Shown in pieces: positions 43,097 to 51,025 of a stretch of 64,000 nt of DNA. This DNA is from Dyadobacter arcticus (lineage in GTDB: Bacteria > Bacteroidota > Bacteroidia > Cytophagales > Spirosomataceae): the NCBI RefSeq assembly GCF_011762185.1, contig NZ_JAASQJ010000003.1, forward strand, positions 434,001-498,000, read 5' to 3'. The translations under genes were made by a program, and so were the position numbers. The first letter of the stretch is position 1, and every line of letters begins with the position of its first letter. The notes beneath the pieces are model-generated. The model saw only the letters and a list, made by a program, of their open reading frames with translations. It had not been told where the DNA came from and did no database searches.

Positions 43097-43336
43097 TTAG
43101 TCTGTTAATTCTTCACACGCGTATCCTGCCTGAGTTACGAGTTGTATCACAGGCGTACAGTCTGGATGGGTTGCTTCGATCCGCAATACATTGTCAATAT
43201 CAGATAGGTCCACGTTCCATCTGATAATTTCCTTTCTCGAATCAAGCAAATGTGAAACCGATCGTACGTGTTTTTTTCTGTTGATATTGGTCCTGAAAAT
43301 CAGTACAAATTCTGCTGTGGTGTAGTTATCTTTCAT
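43097..43336 (-). CDS. Small HMA-like (ferredoxin-fold) protein without metal-binding cysteines
   Basis: 79 residues following the beta-alpha-beta-beta-alpha-beta pattern of HMA domains: AEFVLIFRTNINRKKHVRSV, SHLLDSRKEIIRWNVDLSD, DNVLRIEATHP, VIQLVTQAGYACEELTD. The CxxC loop after the first strand is replaced by TNINRKK, so it cannot bind metal in the usual way. It lies between the TetR and MFS genes (17 bp to MFS, 45 bp from TetR). A regulator or accessory of the efflux pump is an inference. Confidence 0.7.
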   Translation of the reverse strand: MKDNYTTAEFVLIFRTNINRKKHVRSVSHLLDSRKEIIRWNVDLSDIDNVLRIEATHPDCTPVIQLVTQAGYACEELTD

Positions 43337-43380
43337 GGCGGTTCAAGTTAGATGAGAACAAATCTTTGTTATTTTAATTC

Positions 43381-43968
43381 CTACGGTTTTAAGGCTTTTA
43401 AAACCAATTCGAGCGTTTGGTTAATTTTTGGCTCATCGAATATGAACGGCGGTCGGCCAGGCATTGAACTTTTGGAAATATGAAATTTCACCAGTTGGTA
43501 TAAAGGAGCAAACGCAATAGACCAGTAAATTTCGACAGGTAAAGGCACTATTTCGTTCCGTTCAATGGCTTTATGCACGAACCTGGACATTGCGTGCAGG
43601 AAACGCATATCAATGGTTGACCGGTCGACCAATGGTGAATGTTTTAACTGTTCCATGAAAGTTATGCTATATGGATTTTCCAAACAATACGTCATCCGAT
43701 TCATCCATTGCACTTTCAACCCTTCATCAAAATGAGACTCCGGGTCGAAGTTGCGCAATGTAGCATCCGACATTTTCTTGGTTTCTTCGCTATACAGCTG
43801 TTGTATCAAATCCTCACGGTCTTTGAAATAGATATAAATAGTAGCAACCGATACACCGGCAGATTTAGCCAGCTTATGCATGCTCAGCCCGTCAAATCCA
43901 TCGTTGACAATGATTTCTATGGCTTTTTCCCGGATCAGCGCTTCCTTATTGATGTCCCTAGTCCTCAA
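43381..43968 (-). CDS. TetR/AcrR-family repressor
   Basis: 195 residues if started at TTG 43968. The N-terminal HTH is clear: IREKAIEIIVNDGFDGLSMH, KLAKSAGVSVATIYIYFKDR, EDLIQQLY; the rest is the ligand-binding domain. The frame has no ATG before the HTH. The longer possible start (TTG 44028) would place a perfect -7 box and a dyad operator inside the coding sequence, so 43968 is preferred. It probably controls the HMA-like and MFS genes downstream and itself. Confidence 0.88.
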   Translation of the reverse strand: MRTRDINKEALIREKAIEIIVNDGFDGLSMHKLAKSAGVSVATIYIYFKDREDLIQQLYSEETKKMSDATLRNFDPESHFDEGLKVQWMNRMTYCLENPYSITFMEQLKHSPLVDRSTIDMRFLHAMSRFVHKAIERNEIVPLPVEIYWSIAFAPLYQLVKFHISKSSMPGRPPFIFDEPKINQTLELVLKALKP

Positions 43969-43984
43969 CTGTGCTCTCTTTTTA

Positions 43985-44009
43985 CAAATATAAATGAACG
44001 TTCGTTTAT
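43985..44009 (-). promoter_or_regulatory. Autoregulated promoter/operator of the TetR-MFS operon
   Basis: A 20-bp dyad ATAAATGAAC-GTTCGTTTAT (43990-44009, one mismatch) overlaps the minus-strand -7 box TATATTTG (43985-43992). This is the usual geometry of a TetR-family operator: occupancy blocks the promoter. It lies 17 bp upstream of the TTG start at 43968. Confidence 0.65.
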
Positions 44010-44319
44010 TTATAAGGCGGTAGCTCAAGGAAATCGTATTCTTTGCTATAATTATCGAAACTGTTTTGCTCCGTCAGAAATGACTGTCCAGAACCCTGGC
44101 TCCATACGGAATGTACGCCCAAGCTAAACTGTTTAGGTTTTATGATTACGACGATCGAGGATTGGTTTTACTTTAAGTAACTTGCCAAAGTTTTGAATAA
44201 TCTGTTCAGAATGTATTGAGTACGAGTGGCCTTATCTTTTCGCAAAGCCAAACAAGGTGTACCGTGCCTTTAACTAGGCGCAACAGCAGAAATTCTCATT
44301 ATAATGAGTAGAATAGCTT
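44010..44319. other. 310-bp non-coding region between TetR and the HNH gene
   Basis: No coding signal in either direction. It contains a 14-bp perfect palindrome CTCATTATAATGAG (44295-44308) about 12 bp beyond the HNH stop, which could be part of the terminator of the island operon or its boundary. I saw no tRNA, IS end or direct repeat here. Confidence 0.35.
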
Positions 44320-44880
44320 CTAATGTACCGCCTTTAAATATGCTTTGTAATCCATGTATTTGAAGCTAATTTGAATAAACAAGTCCTTGGCCTCTAAGTC
44401 ACTAGTTGACTCTATCAATACTCGAAGTTCACTCATCTTTTCATCCAATTGTTCAAGCATCCAGATTATGCTATATCTCCTGAGATATAACTTCAGTTTT
44501 TTATACATATATTTTGCAGTTTCTGAATCACCTTTCGGAAATATAAAACCTTGCTCGTCTCGGTAAAAGTGTAAATTATAATCTACATCACATGGGTCAA
44601 GGAAATCGCCTAAATCATTGCTTTTTGCTCTATTAACATAGGAACAGGAATAAACTAGATTGTGATATTTAGTCTTTAATTCAGGATGATGACTTATTGG
44701 CTTAAAATGGTCGATCTGAAAAGTCCTCTTTCCTCCAAACCAAAAGTGACCACAGTTTGTGTAGCCACATTTTTCACCGAAATCTTTTGCTAAGTGCTCT
44801 TTATATCGTCTATAGTCGCTATACTCGACGCCCGTATAGTTTCTCTTTGGGAAGGCATTTCTAAATGCTATCTGAATCAT
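44320..44880 (-). CDS. HNH endonuclease
   Basis: 186 residues. The HNH fold is visible: FGEKCGYTNCGHF (Cys38, Cys43), RTFQIDHFKPISHHPEL (Asp57, His58) and YHNLVYSCSYVNRAKSNDLG (Asn74, Asn83). A C-terminal helical domain (about 110-186) of unknown type follows. The family includes restriction and phage-defence nucleases. Its ATG lies 20 bp inside the end of the receiver gene, so the two are coupled. As the last gene of the island operon it is the best candidate effector. Confidence 0.85.
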   Translation of the reverse strand: MIQIAFRNAFPKRNYTGVEYSDYRRYKEHLAKDFGEKCGYTNCGHFWFGGKRTFQIDHFKPISHHPELKTKYHNLVYSCSYVNRAKSNDLGDFLDPCDVDYNLHFYRDEQGFIFPKGDSETAKYMYKKLKLYLRRYSIIWMLEQLDEKMSELRVLIESTSDLEAKDLFIQISFKYMDYKAYLKAVH

Positions 44881-45502
44881 GAGATTTACGTAATTTTTGT
44901 GCTAGCATATCGACTTTTGTTAATAGTTCAGAAAGTTTCCTAGTGTCTTTTGATTGCCTTAATTCGTTTGGGATTCTACTTTCACCATCAAGAGCCTTTT
45001 CAATTCTTTGATCTAGTTCAGCTATCTCTTCTATTTCGAAGGCATTCAGATTTCTGTTCTGACCGTCCAGTAAGAGTTCTAATAGCCTATTTTCGTCTCT
45101 TTCAAGTTTATGCTTATATTTATCTATTTGAATTCTTATTCGATCAAGAAGTTTTTCACCCTGATCCATTTCCTTTTTTTCATAAACAATGTTAACGTCC
45201 TCCCCCTTGCTAATGGCATCATCTTCAAAAGAAGTCAATATAAAAACTGGAAAACCTTCCATCTTGCCTAAAATAGAACTTACCAAATCTGTGCCGTTAT
45301 AGTGAATGGCTGAATTCTGCTCAGATAGATCAAAATCAGCAACTAGTGCATCAACATGACTTTCAATTACAAGATCACTCGTGTCTTCTAGTAAAGGAAG
45401 TGGTGGGATTATAGTTACGTCAAAATGGTTGTAGGAAAATCTCTGGAACCGACGCACATCAATATCAGACTCGTCAACGTAAGCGACTTTATATTTCGTC
45501 AT
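44861..45502 (-). CDS. CheY-like receiver protein with a helical C-terminus
   Basis: 213 residues. The receiver pattern is present: VAYVDESDIDVRRFQ (acidic Asp10), DALVADFDLS with phospho-accepting Asp56, FPVFILTSFEDDA (Thr90) and IVYEKKE (Lys109). After about residue 115 the protein is a long, highly charged helical region, with no DNA-binding domain. It resembles response regulators with a protein-binding output. It is 12 bp downstream of the dual-GHKL gene and overlaps the HNH gene by 20 bp, which suggests that it links the kinase-like ATPase to the nuclease. Confidence 0.78.
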   Translation of the reverse strand: MTKYKVAYVDESDIDVRRFQRFSYNHFDVTIIPPLPLLEDTSDLVIESHVDALVADFDLSEQNSAIHYNGTDLVSSILGKMEGFPVFILTSFEDDAISKGEDVNIVYEKKEMDQGEKLLDRIRIQIDKYKHKLERDENRLLELLLDGQNRNLNAFEIEEIAELDQRIEKALDGESRIPNELRQSKDTRKLSELLTKVDMLAQKLRKSHDSDSI

Positions 45503-45514
45503 AACTAAATTGAG

Positions 45515-47989
45515 TTAGTAGTGAGGCAAGGTTATTTTTATCTTGAAGCCAGGGCGTGGTCTAAGTATTTCGAGATCACCACTGTATTCATCAATTGTCG
45601 ATTTAACAATCCACATCCCTAATCCGGTACCTATTGCTTCACCAGTCTTTTCATCCCTTTTAGTGGTATAAAAAGGCTGAAAGATTTTGTTCGGATCTGA
45701 TATTTCTTCCAATAATCCCGGTCCAAAATCTTCATATATGGCGCTAATTCCTTTGAGATTATTGGGATCGAAGGAAAAGCTCAATTTGATCTGTCTGTCG
45801 TCACCTGCATCATTCCTTTTAAACGCGTCTACCGAATTTGTGATCAAATTATTAAATATACCATCTAAGTCGATTTCATACCCCTTAAAATTTACTTCAA
45901 TAAAATTCCCTTTATCTATTTTCAGAGTGGTGTGTCTTCTTGACAATAGTGGATTCCATATTTTTTCCAAAGCTTCAATGTAGGTAACCATGTTAATTAT
46001 ACGCCGTGATCGCTTATCTTTTCGGACAGAAGATATAGAAAAGTCAAGCCATGATTTCAGCCTTTCATCCTGTTTCCTCATATCAGCAAGCATCAAATAT
46101 GGATCAAAGAATTGAGGTAGGACTTTTAGCTTTTCAGGATCAATACTTTGTAAAAGGACCTTTCTCAGCTCCTCCGTTCGTGGCAATATAGTATCAGTAT
46201 GGTTTCTAAATTCATGTGCAAAAGATGTTACAATTAATCCAGCACTCGCCAAAACTCGTAATATTTTTTGCTCATCTTGGAGTTCCTCAATATCTTCTTT
46301 ATATGCTTGTATTGCAGTAATCAACGTTTCCTTTTCTTGACTCTCTGTCTCTATGCTTGCTGTTTCTAACTTTGATTTCTTGTCCCATATAATTTTTTCA
46401 GCATCTTCTTGCGCTTTACGTTTTTTGTTATTCTCATCGTATATTCGTTTTAAGGTCATCATAATTTGGTTCCTGTCATTTTCAAAAACCTCAATTATTG
46501 ACTTCAATATTTCCTTGAAAAGAATAAAAGCATCATTTTCTTGAAGACCTTCTCTACTTGATTTGTCTTCGAAATTTATATTTCCTATTCTCGAAATGTT
46601 TACAACTCCGTAGACTTGTTGAGGCCTAACCCTATACCCCGGCCGAGTTACAGTAGGATTACTAAGAGCGCGTTTCCCAAGATCTAGCCAGTCAAAAGAA
46701 CTGCTTTTTGGTTCGCCGTAGGGACGCACTCTAAAATTGTCTCTGAAAATTTTTATACCGCCGAATTTGTCTAACCAAGAAGTTCGTGAACTGTAGTTAA
46801 CGGACTTATATGGATATTTACTCATCTCCTCATCCTTTTCCTGTCCCCCGCCTCTTTTCATAAAATAGAATGAAAAAGAAAAGGAACCAATTTTTTCGAG
46901 GTTATTGTTGACATCAACTTCTTTGAAGCCGGCTAGCAGATTTGTCAAATTAGTATTAATGAGGAAATGACCGTCTTGAAATGAATTTTGTAGATATCGG
47001 AGCTGATTCAATTTTGATTTATTGAAAAAGTCATTTCTTAAAAGTTCAGAATAGTTTAGTTCATTTCGAAATACTGTTATTGAAACGTCTTGCTCGTCAC
47101 TAACATAAGCATTTAATTTGTAGTCATAATCGTCACATATAGTAGGAAGAATCCTTCCATAGGCTGCTGGTTCCAGCGTGCTGTAAAGAAAGATTTCAAA
47201 AATATTAGTTTCTAGAGGCGGTACTAAAATCTCGAGATTGGAATACAATGATTGAACAGCCTTCTTGTCCCAAATATCTCTAAGATTATCAATCGATATT
47301 AGTGTTCCTTTACTATCAGTCCAATGCTCAATAAATGTCTGGTTAATTTCTAGACTCGATTGGATGCTATTAAGTTCATCGGAGAAAGCGGCTACTCCAA
47401 CTTCAACGGTTGCTTTAATATCCGAGATAATCGCACCCGTGGTATCAAATTGATCCCAATCGACATTCCAAGACACGCAGTCCGACGTTAGTGTTTTCGT
47501 AATAAGGATGCTTGAGTTGCCTAGTCTGTCGAGAGCAAAACGTCCGATTCCTTTTGCTCCTGTTTTAATTCGACTTCGAGTTCTGAAATTTGTTTTCTTG
47601 TCATCGGTTCCAATTGTCATCCAGCTTTCTCTAATCGTCTCCTTCGACATTCCATCGCCATTGTCTAGGATTCTGATTTGGTTGTTTAATGGATCAATTA
47701 TTACAACGCAAACAGAGGCTTCCGCATCGTAACTATTTTTAACTAATTCTATTATAGCTCCCTCTGCGTTTGAAAAATTCTCCTGTCCTATTAATCGAGC
47801 AGTTCTTGCCGAAACGGTGAATGGGATCTGAGTTGATTCAAGGTCTTTAATTCGTGAAGAGAGATCTAGAATCGATTGTTCGTCCTTTGGTAGCTTAGAG
47901 GTTTCAATTTCTAACAAACTTTTGAGTTCGTATAGCTGCGCTTTTGCACTCATTTGATGGAATTGTTTAGAACATTGCCACATACCCAT
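45515..47989 (-). CDS. Dual-GHKL ATPase: Hsp90/MORC-like N-domain and histidine-kinase-like C-domain
   Basis: About 820 residues. The N-terminal GHKL domain has IIELVKNSYDA (Glu82, Asn86), DNGDGM (110-115) and TGAKGIGRFALD (144-155), followed by an S5-like region. After a coiled coil (about 520-575) comes FAHEFRNHTD with candidate phospho-His593, then a second GHKL domain: NLITNSVDAF (N box), YEDFGPGL, IFQPFYTT and GTGLGMWIVKS. So the protein joins an Hsp90/MutL/MORC-type sensor ATPase with a HisKA/HATPase kinase core (numbering from the TTG at 47992). ATG at 47953 (MSAKAQLYEL) is also a possible start. Its stop lies 12 bp before the receiver gene. No transmembrane helices, so signals are cytoplasmic. 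Confidence 0.82.
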   Translation of the reverse strand: MGMWQCSKQFHQMSAKAQLYELKSLLEIETSKLPKDEQSILDLSSRIKDLESTQIPFTVSARTARLIGQENFSNAEGAIIELVKNSYDAEASVCVVIIDPLNNQIRILDNGDGMSKETIRESWMTIGTDDKKTNFRTRSRIKTGAKGIGRFALDRLGNSSILITKTLTSDCVSWNVDWDQFDTTGAIISDIKATVEVGVAAFSDELNSIQSSLEINQTFIEHWTDSKGTLISIDNLRDIWDKKAVQSLYSNLEILVPPLETNIFEIFLYSTLEPAAYGRILPTICDDYDYKLNAYVSDEQDVSITVFRNELNYSELLRNDFFNKSKLNQLRYLQNSFQDGHFLINTNLTNLLAGFKEVDVNNNLEKIGSFSFSFYFMKRGGGQEKDEEMSKYPYKSVNYSSRTSWLDKFGGIKIFRDNFRVRPYGEPKSSSFDWLDLGKRALSNPTVTRPGYRVRPQQVYGVVNISRIGNINFEDKSSREGLQENDAFILFKEILKSIIEVFENDRNQIMMTLKRIYDENNKKRKAQEDAEKIIWDKKSKLETASIETESQEKETLITAIQAYKEDIEELQDEQKILRVLASAGLIVTSFAHEFRNHTDTILPRTEELRKVLLQSIDPEKLKVLPQFFDPYLMLADMRKQDERLKSWLDFSISSVRKDKRSRRIINMVTYIEALEKIWNPLLSRRHTTLKIDKGNFIEVNFKGYEIDLDGIFNNLITNSVDAFKRNDAGDDRQIKLSFSFDPNNLKGISAIYEDFGPGLLEEISDPNKIFQPFYTTKRDEKTGEAIGTGLGMWIVKSTIDEYSGDLEILRPRPGFKIKITLPHY

Positions 47990-48042
47990 CAAGATTCCAT
48001 AATACAGTAATTCTCAAGAGTACTTTTTGTAATTTGACAATT

Positions 48043-49518
48043 TTACAAGGGTATTATAAAGTCTTCTAAAATGCGCTTCGTAAGTCCTCGCCACCCATGA
48101 CCAAAATACCTTCCTGTAACATTTATGTAATCTTCCATTTCGACAGAATTTAGAATTTCGACTAGCCATTCGAAATTTCCAGCATACTTAATATAATATC
48201 CTGAGTAGACCAATGCTTCCGGGTTTTTTGAAATAATAAAATTAGGTTTTTTTTTCATTGGTGAGAATACAATTTTTTCTCCAATAGAAGTGTCCATGCT
48301 CTGACTCCTTCCAAATGCATACCAAGCAACCGGATTCGGTTTTTTTTTGTCTCTTTGGTCAAGCAAGGTGCGTATGCTAGTCAAATATGTGTAGGAAAAT
48401 GGAAAACGTGCTTTGAAAATATCTTCTGGGATTATCTCAGTTCTGTTGTTTTGATTTTTTTGGTATGGGTATATTATGTACTCCGAAATAGAATTGTCTG
48501 AGGGTTTCAATCTTGAAGCCTTGATAATTGGCTTTAAAATGTCCTTCTCAATGCTAAATATATTTCCATGTTTGTTCTGGACTTTTATTATCGTTGGCTC
48601 TGGTTTGCCGATTATCTTAACAATGTAGGCCCAATCGGCTAATGTTGCAATGCCAACAGAGATCTGGCAAATATCACCTAACCTTTGCCCTATTTTAACT
48701 TCTAAGAATTTATTTGATAGCGTAAGGAACCAAAATTTTCGCCCGTTTAAGTGATTGAATGCAATCCGTTTCCCTAGATAGCTATGACCGTTAAATTCCT
48801 GATACAAAAAATTTTCGTGCGGCCTCGCATCAAAAATCGTAATTGCCGAATATGTCGAAGCATCTCCAAAAATCAGCTCGTCTTTGAAGTTTGTTATTTG
48901 AAGTAAGTTTCGTTTTGTCTCGAAATACAAGCGTAATAAATAAGCGTTGTCAGAAACGAAATATGAGTTAGGAGTGATGTAGCCGCACTTTCCTTGGTCT
49001 GTCAAGAGTCTGGAAGCAAGTTCAAAAAACGCGATATAAATGTCTGTTGAACCTTTAACACAAAAATCGTAGTTTATTTTTAGAAATTGTCTAACTTCTG
49101 GTGCCAAGTTCTGTATGCGAATATACGGCGGATTTCCAACAACGTAGTCAAATCTATGGTGTAAGAGATGGTCAAGAGAGTTACCGACGCTTATGTTCCA
49201 CTCAACATGAACATCATATTGTTTAATTAGGCGGTTTAAGAGAATTCTGCATTTTTGTACAGCCTCTTTATCAATGTCCCATCCATATACGTTTTCTAGT
49301 GCCTCTTTAAGTCTGCTAGGCCTAGTATTGGCGAGTATTCGTTCTACGATTTGCTTTAAAAATTGACCATCACCACATGCGGGATCTACTATTGTCTTCT
49401 CCGGTACCAAGCCGCTGAATTCTATGTCGTCCAGTATTTTCGTAACTATATAATCAGGGGTGTAGACTCGGCCAAACAGTTTTTTCTCTTGGAAAACTTG
49501 TATTTGTAGGCTATTCAA
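48043..49518 (-). CDS. Eco57I/TaqI-class N6-adenine DNA methyltransferase
   Basis: 491 residues. Motif X-like GRVYTPDYIVTKIL (16-29), SAM motif DPACGDGQFLKQI (45-57), VYGWDIDKEAV, and catalytic NPPY in VVGNPPYIRIQ (129-132) place it in the gamma N6-adenine MTases. The C-terminal half (about 270-491) resembles a TaqI_C target-recognition region (GRSQSMDTSIGEKIVFSP). No nuclease domain is present in the chain, so a separate nuclease would be needed for restriction. The start is TTG 49518; there is a stop two codons upstream and no later ATG. It is the first gene of the island, 50 bp before the dual-GHKL gene. Confidence 0.88.
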   Translation of the reverse strand: MNSLQIQVFQEKKLFGRVYTPDYIVTKILDDIEFSGLVPEKTIVDPACGDGQFLKQIVERILANTRPSRLKEALENVYGWDIDKEAVQKCRILLNRLIKQYDVHVEWNISVGNSLDHLLHHRFDYVVGNPPYIRIQNLAPEVRQFLKINYDFCVKGSTDIYIAFFELASRLLTDQGKCGYITPNSYFVSDNAYLLRLYFETKRNLLQITNFKDELIFGDASTYSAITIFDARPHENFLYQEFNGHSYLGKRIAFNHLNGRKFWFLTLSNKFLEVKIGQRLGDICQISVGIATLADWAYIVKIIGKPEPTIIKVQNKHGNIFSIEKDILKPIIKASRLKPSDNSISEYIIYPYQKNQNNRTEIIPEDIFKARFPFSYTYLTSIRTLLDQRDKKKPNPVAWYAFGRSQSMDTSIGEKIVFSPMKKKPNFIISKNPEALVYSGYYIKYAGNFEWLVEILNSVEMEDYINVTGRYFGHGWRGLTKRILEDFIIPL

Positions 49519-49586
49519 TTGGATTCAAGTATTAAATTGACAACTATTCTTCGACCATAAAAAGGAACTAAATAGCCAGAGCCGGA

Positions 49587-49769
49587 TTATTCATGACTCT
49601 GGCCTTGTTCAAAGTAAGGTTCGAAAAGCCAGCCATTTTTTTTCATAAAATCCTTGTAACGTTCGTATTTTATTTCTTCATCTGTCATGTTTGATAGTGG
49701 GCCGTCTTTTGCGCATCCCATCAGCTCATTAGCGATCAAGAGCCTCGTTTCTACTTTCTTTTGCTTCAT
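49587..49769 (-). CDS. Small hypothetical protein
   Basis: 60 residues (MKQKKVETRLLIANELMGCA start; ERYKDFMKKNGWLFEPYFEQ near the end), ATG 49769. Charged, with no motif I recognise. It lies between the PD-(D/E)XK-like gene (36 bp upstream) and the MTase gene (69 bp downstream), all minus strand, so it could belong to either unit. Coding status is uncertain because of size. Confidence 0.4.
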   Translation of the reverse strand: MKQKKVETRLLIANELMGCAKDGPLSNMTDEEIKYERYKDFMKKNGWLFEPYFEQGQSHE

Positions 49770-49804
49770 AGCTTACGGCATTTGTGATTAGTTACCAAGT
49801 TTAA

Positions 49805-50467
49805 TCATTTCAATTCACAAATACGAAACCCTTTGAGCTTTTTGACATAGTCAGTAACCACCGGCGGATCGATATCTCCAAATAAAACTTCATAAGTACT
49901 TTCATAAAAAGTAAAACTACTCCCATCTGCCCTGACACGTTTCGTCCCAAATTTGTAAAGCTGCCCGATCGTCCCTTTTTCCAAGGCAAACTTATCGATG
50001 ATACCGATCAATGAAGCGACGGTACCTTCCGTTTCTGACTGATGGAATGAAATGCAGAAATAATGGGAGGTCTTGGAATTGGGTTTGTGAAGTTGGGAGG
50101 AAGGGATGTTTATTACGTAGTCACCCGCCAACATTCCGGACTTGCGTTTCATGGATTTGATGTCCACAGAAAAAGTTTGTTCCTCGGACTGGATCAGGAA
50201 ATCTTGCCCCCAATCCTGGCCGTCGACAGCCCCGAAGGATCGGGTAGGGCGGGGCAGGTGATAGCAGTCTGCAAAAACAATTTCACCAAGGCTGCCGGTG
50301 AAACGCATCATTCGGGTTTGGGAAAGCTTGTCGTCGTGGCGGTCCCAAATATTGGATACGAGGTGGTGACGAAGTGCATGTTCGACCAATTCGCGCGCAA
50401 AAAGCTTCTGTTCATCGCTCACTGAGATTTGTATGTACCACCCGTTGTTCAAAACAGTTTGCTCCAT
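49805..50467 (-). CDS. Predicted PD-(D/E)XK nuclease-like protein
   Basis: 220 residues. The order GSLGEIVFADCY (Glu in an early helix), DGQDWGQDFLI, then FSVDIKSMKRK matches the nuclease core pattern E...D...(D/E)xK, with catalytic Asp in GQDF and the DIK pair. The C-terminal part (ASLIGIIDKFALEKGTIGQL onward) is beta-rich. No named family recognised. It overlaps the upstream membrane protein gene by 19 bp. It could be a restriction enzyme or a defence nuclease; whether it belongs with the MTase island is open, as its composition is closer to the flanking chromosome. Confidence 0.6.
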   Translation of the reverse strand: MEQTVLNNGWYIQISVSDEQKLFARELVEHALRHHLVSNIWDRHDDKLSQTRMMRFTGSLGEIVFADCYHLPRPTRSFGAVDGQDWGQDFLIQSEEQTFSVDIKSMKRKSGMLAGDYVINIPSSQLHKPNSKTSHYFCISFHQSETEGTVASLIGIIDKFALEKGTIGQLYKFGTKRVRADGSSFTFYESTYEVLFGDIDPPVVTDYVKKLKGFRICELK

Positions 50468-50949
50468 GCAAATCTGATGGCAAGCAAAGTGAGCACAAAT
50501 CCGACTAAAATAACGGTGAAGGGAACGTAAGTCAATGCTACTAAGTGGATTCTGTCAAAAAACCACATGATGCCGATAAGCGCGGCGATCAATGTGAGAA
50601 AACCAGATAATTTGCCAAAACCGGGGATAAGGGAAAAAGGGATTTTGCTTTTGATCAAAATGAGCGTAATTCCCATGGAGATGATCGGCAAAAATTGTAA
50701 TACTATGTTTGCTTGCCAAATGCTCTGGCGTTCGAAGAGAAAAAGGTAGATATTGAGTGTGACAGCGAAGATGCCGGGAATGCAAACCGCGTAGACCAGG
50801 ATTGCATAAATGTAACTCCAGAATTTAACATCACGACTTCCATCCGCTGCCATTCCTACTACCCAGGCTGTAAATGGTAGGATAAGAAAGTAAACCACCG
50901 AAGGCCAGGGGTTTTGTGAAATTGCATTGAAGAATTGGGATAACGTCAT
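50449..50949 (-). CDS. Membrane protein of unknown function
   Basis: 166 residues from ATG 50949 (a TTG two codons earlier is less likely). Five hydrophobic segments: VVYFLILPFTAWVVG, YIYAILVYAVCIPGIFAVTL, VLQFLPIISMGITLIL, LTLIAALIGIMWFF and VPFTVILVGFVLTLLAI. No family recognised. Its 3' end overlaps the nuclease-like gene by 19 bp, so the two are coupled. A membrane effector or anchor is an inference. Confidence 0.7.
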   Translation of the reverse strand: MTLSQFFNAISQNPWPSVVYFLILPFTAWVVGMAADGSRDVKFWSYIYAILVYAVCIPGIFAVTLNIYLFLFERQSIWQANIVLQFLPIISMGITLILIKSKIPFSLIPGFGKLSGFLTLIAALIGIMWFFDRIHLVALTYVPFTVILVGFVLTLLAIRFAWSKLF

Positions 50950-50975
50950 TTTCAAAAGCGAGGATAGGAAAACAA

Positions 50976-51016
50976 GAACGCGAAAAAGGAAAGTACTGCT
51001 TCCCTTTTTCGCGTTC
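50976..51016. terminator. Terminator of the ASKHA-like/coiled-coil operon
   Basis: A 17-bp stem GAACGCGAAAAAGGAAA / TTCCCTTTTTCGCGTTC with one mismatch and a small loop. On the minus strand it is followed by TTGTTTTCC, so it should end the three-gene operon at 51026-53806. Confidence 0.75.
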
Positions 51017-51025
51017 AGAAATTTT

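Noticed and set aside
44049-44127. Possible tRNA or attachment site between TetR and the HNH gene
   Set aside because: No cloverleaf or CCA end is seen and no duplicate of it near 49.5-50 kb was found by eye.
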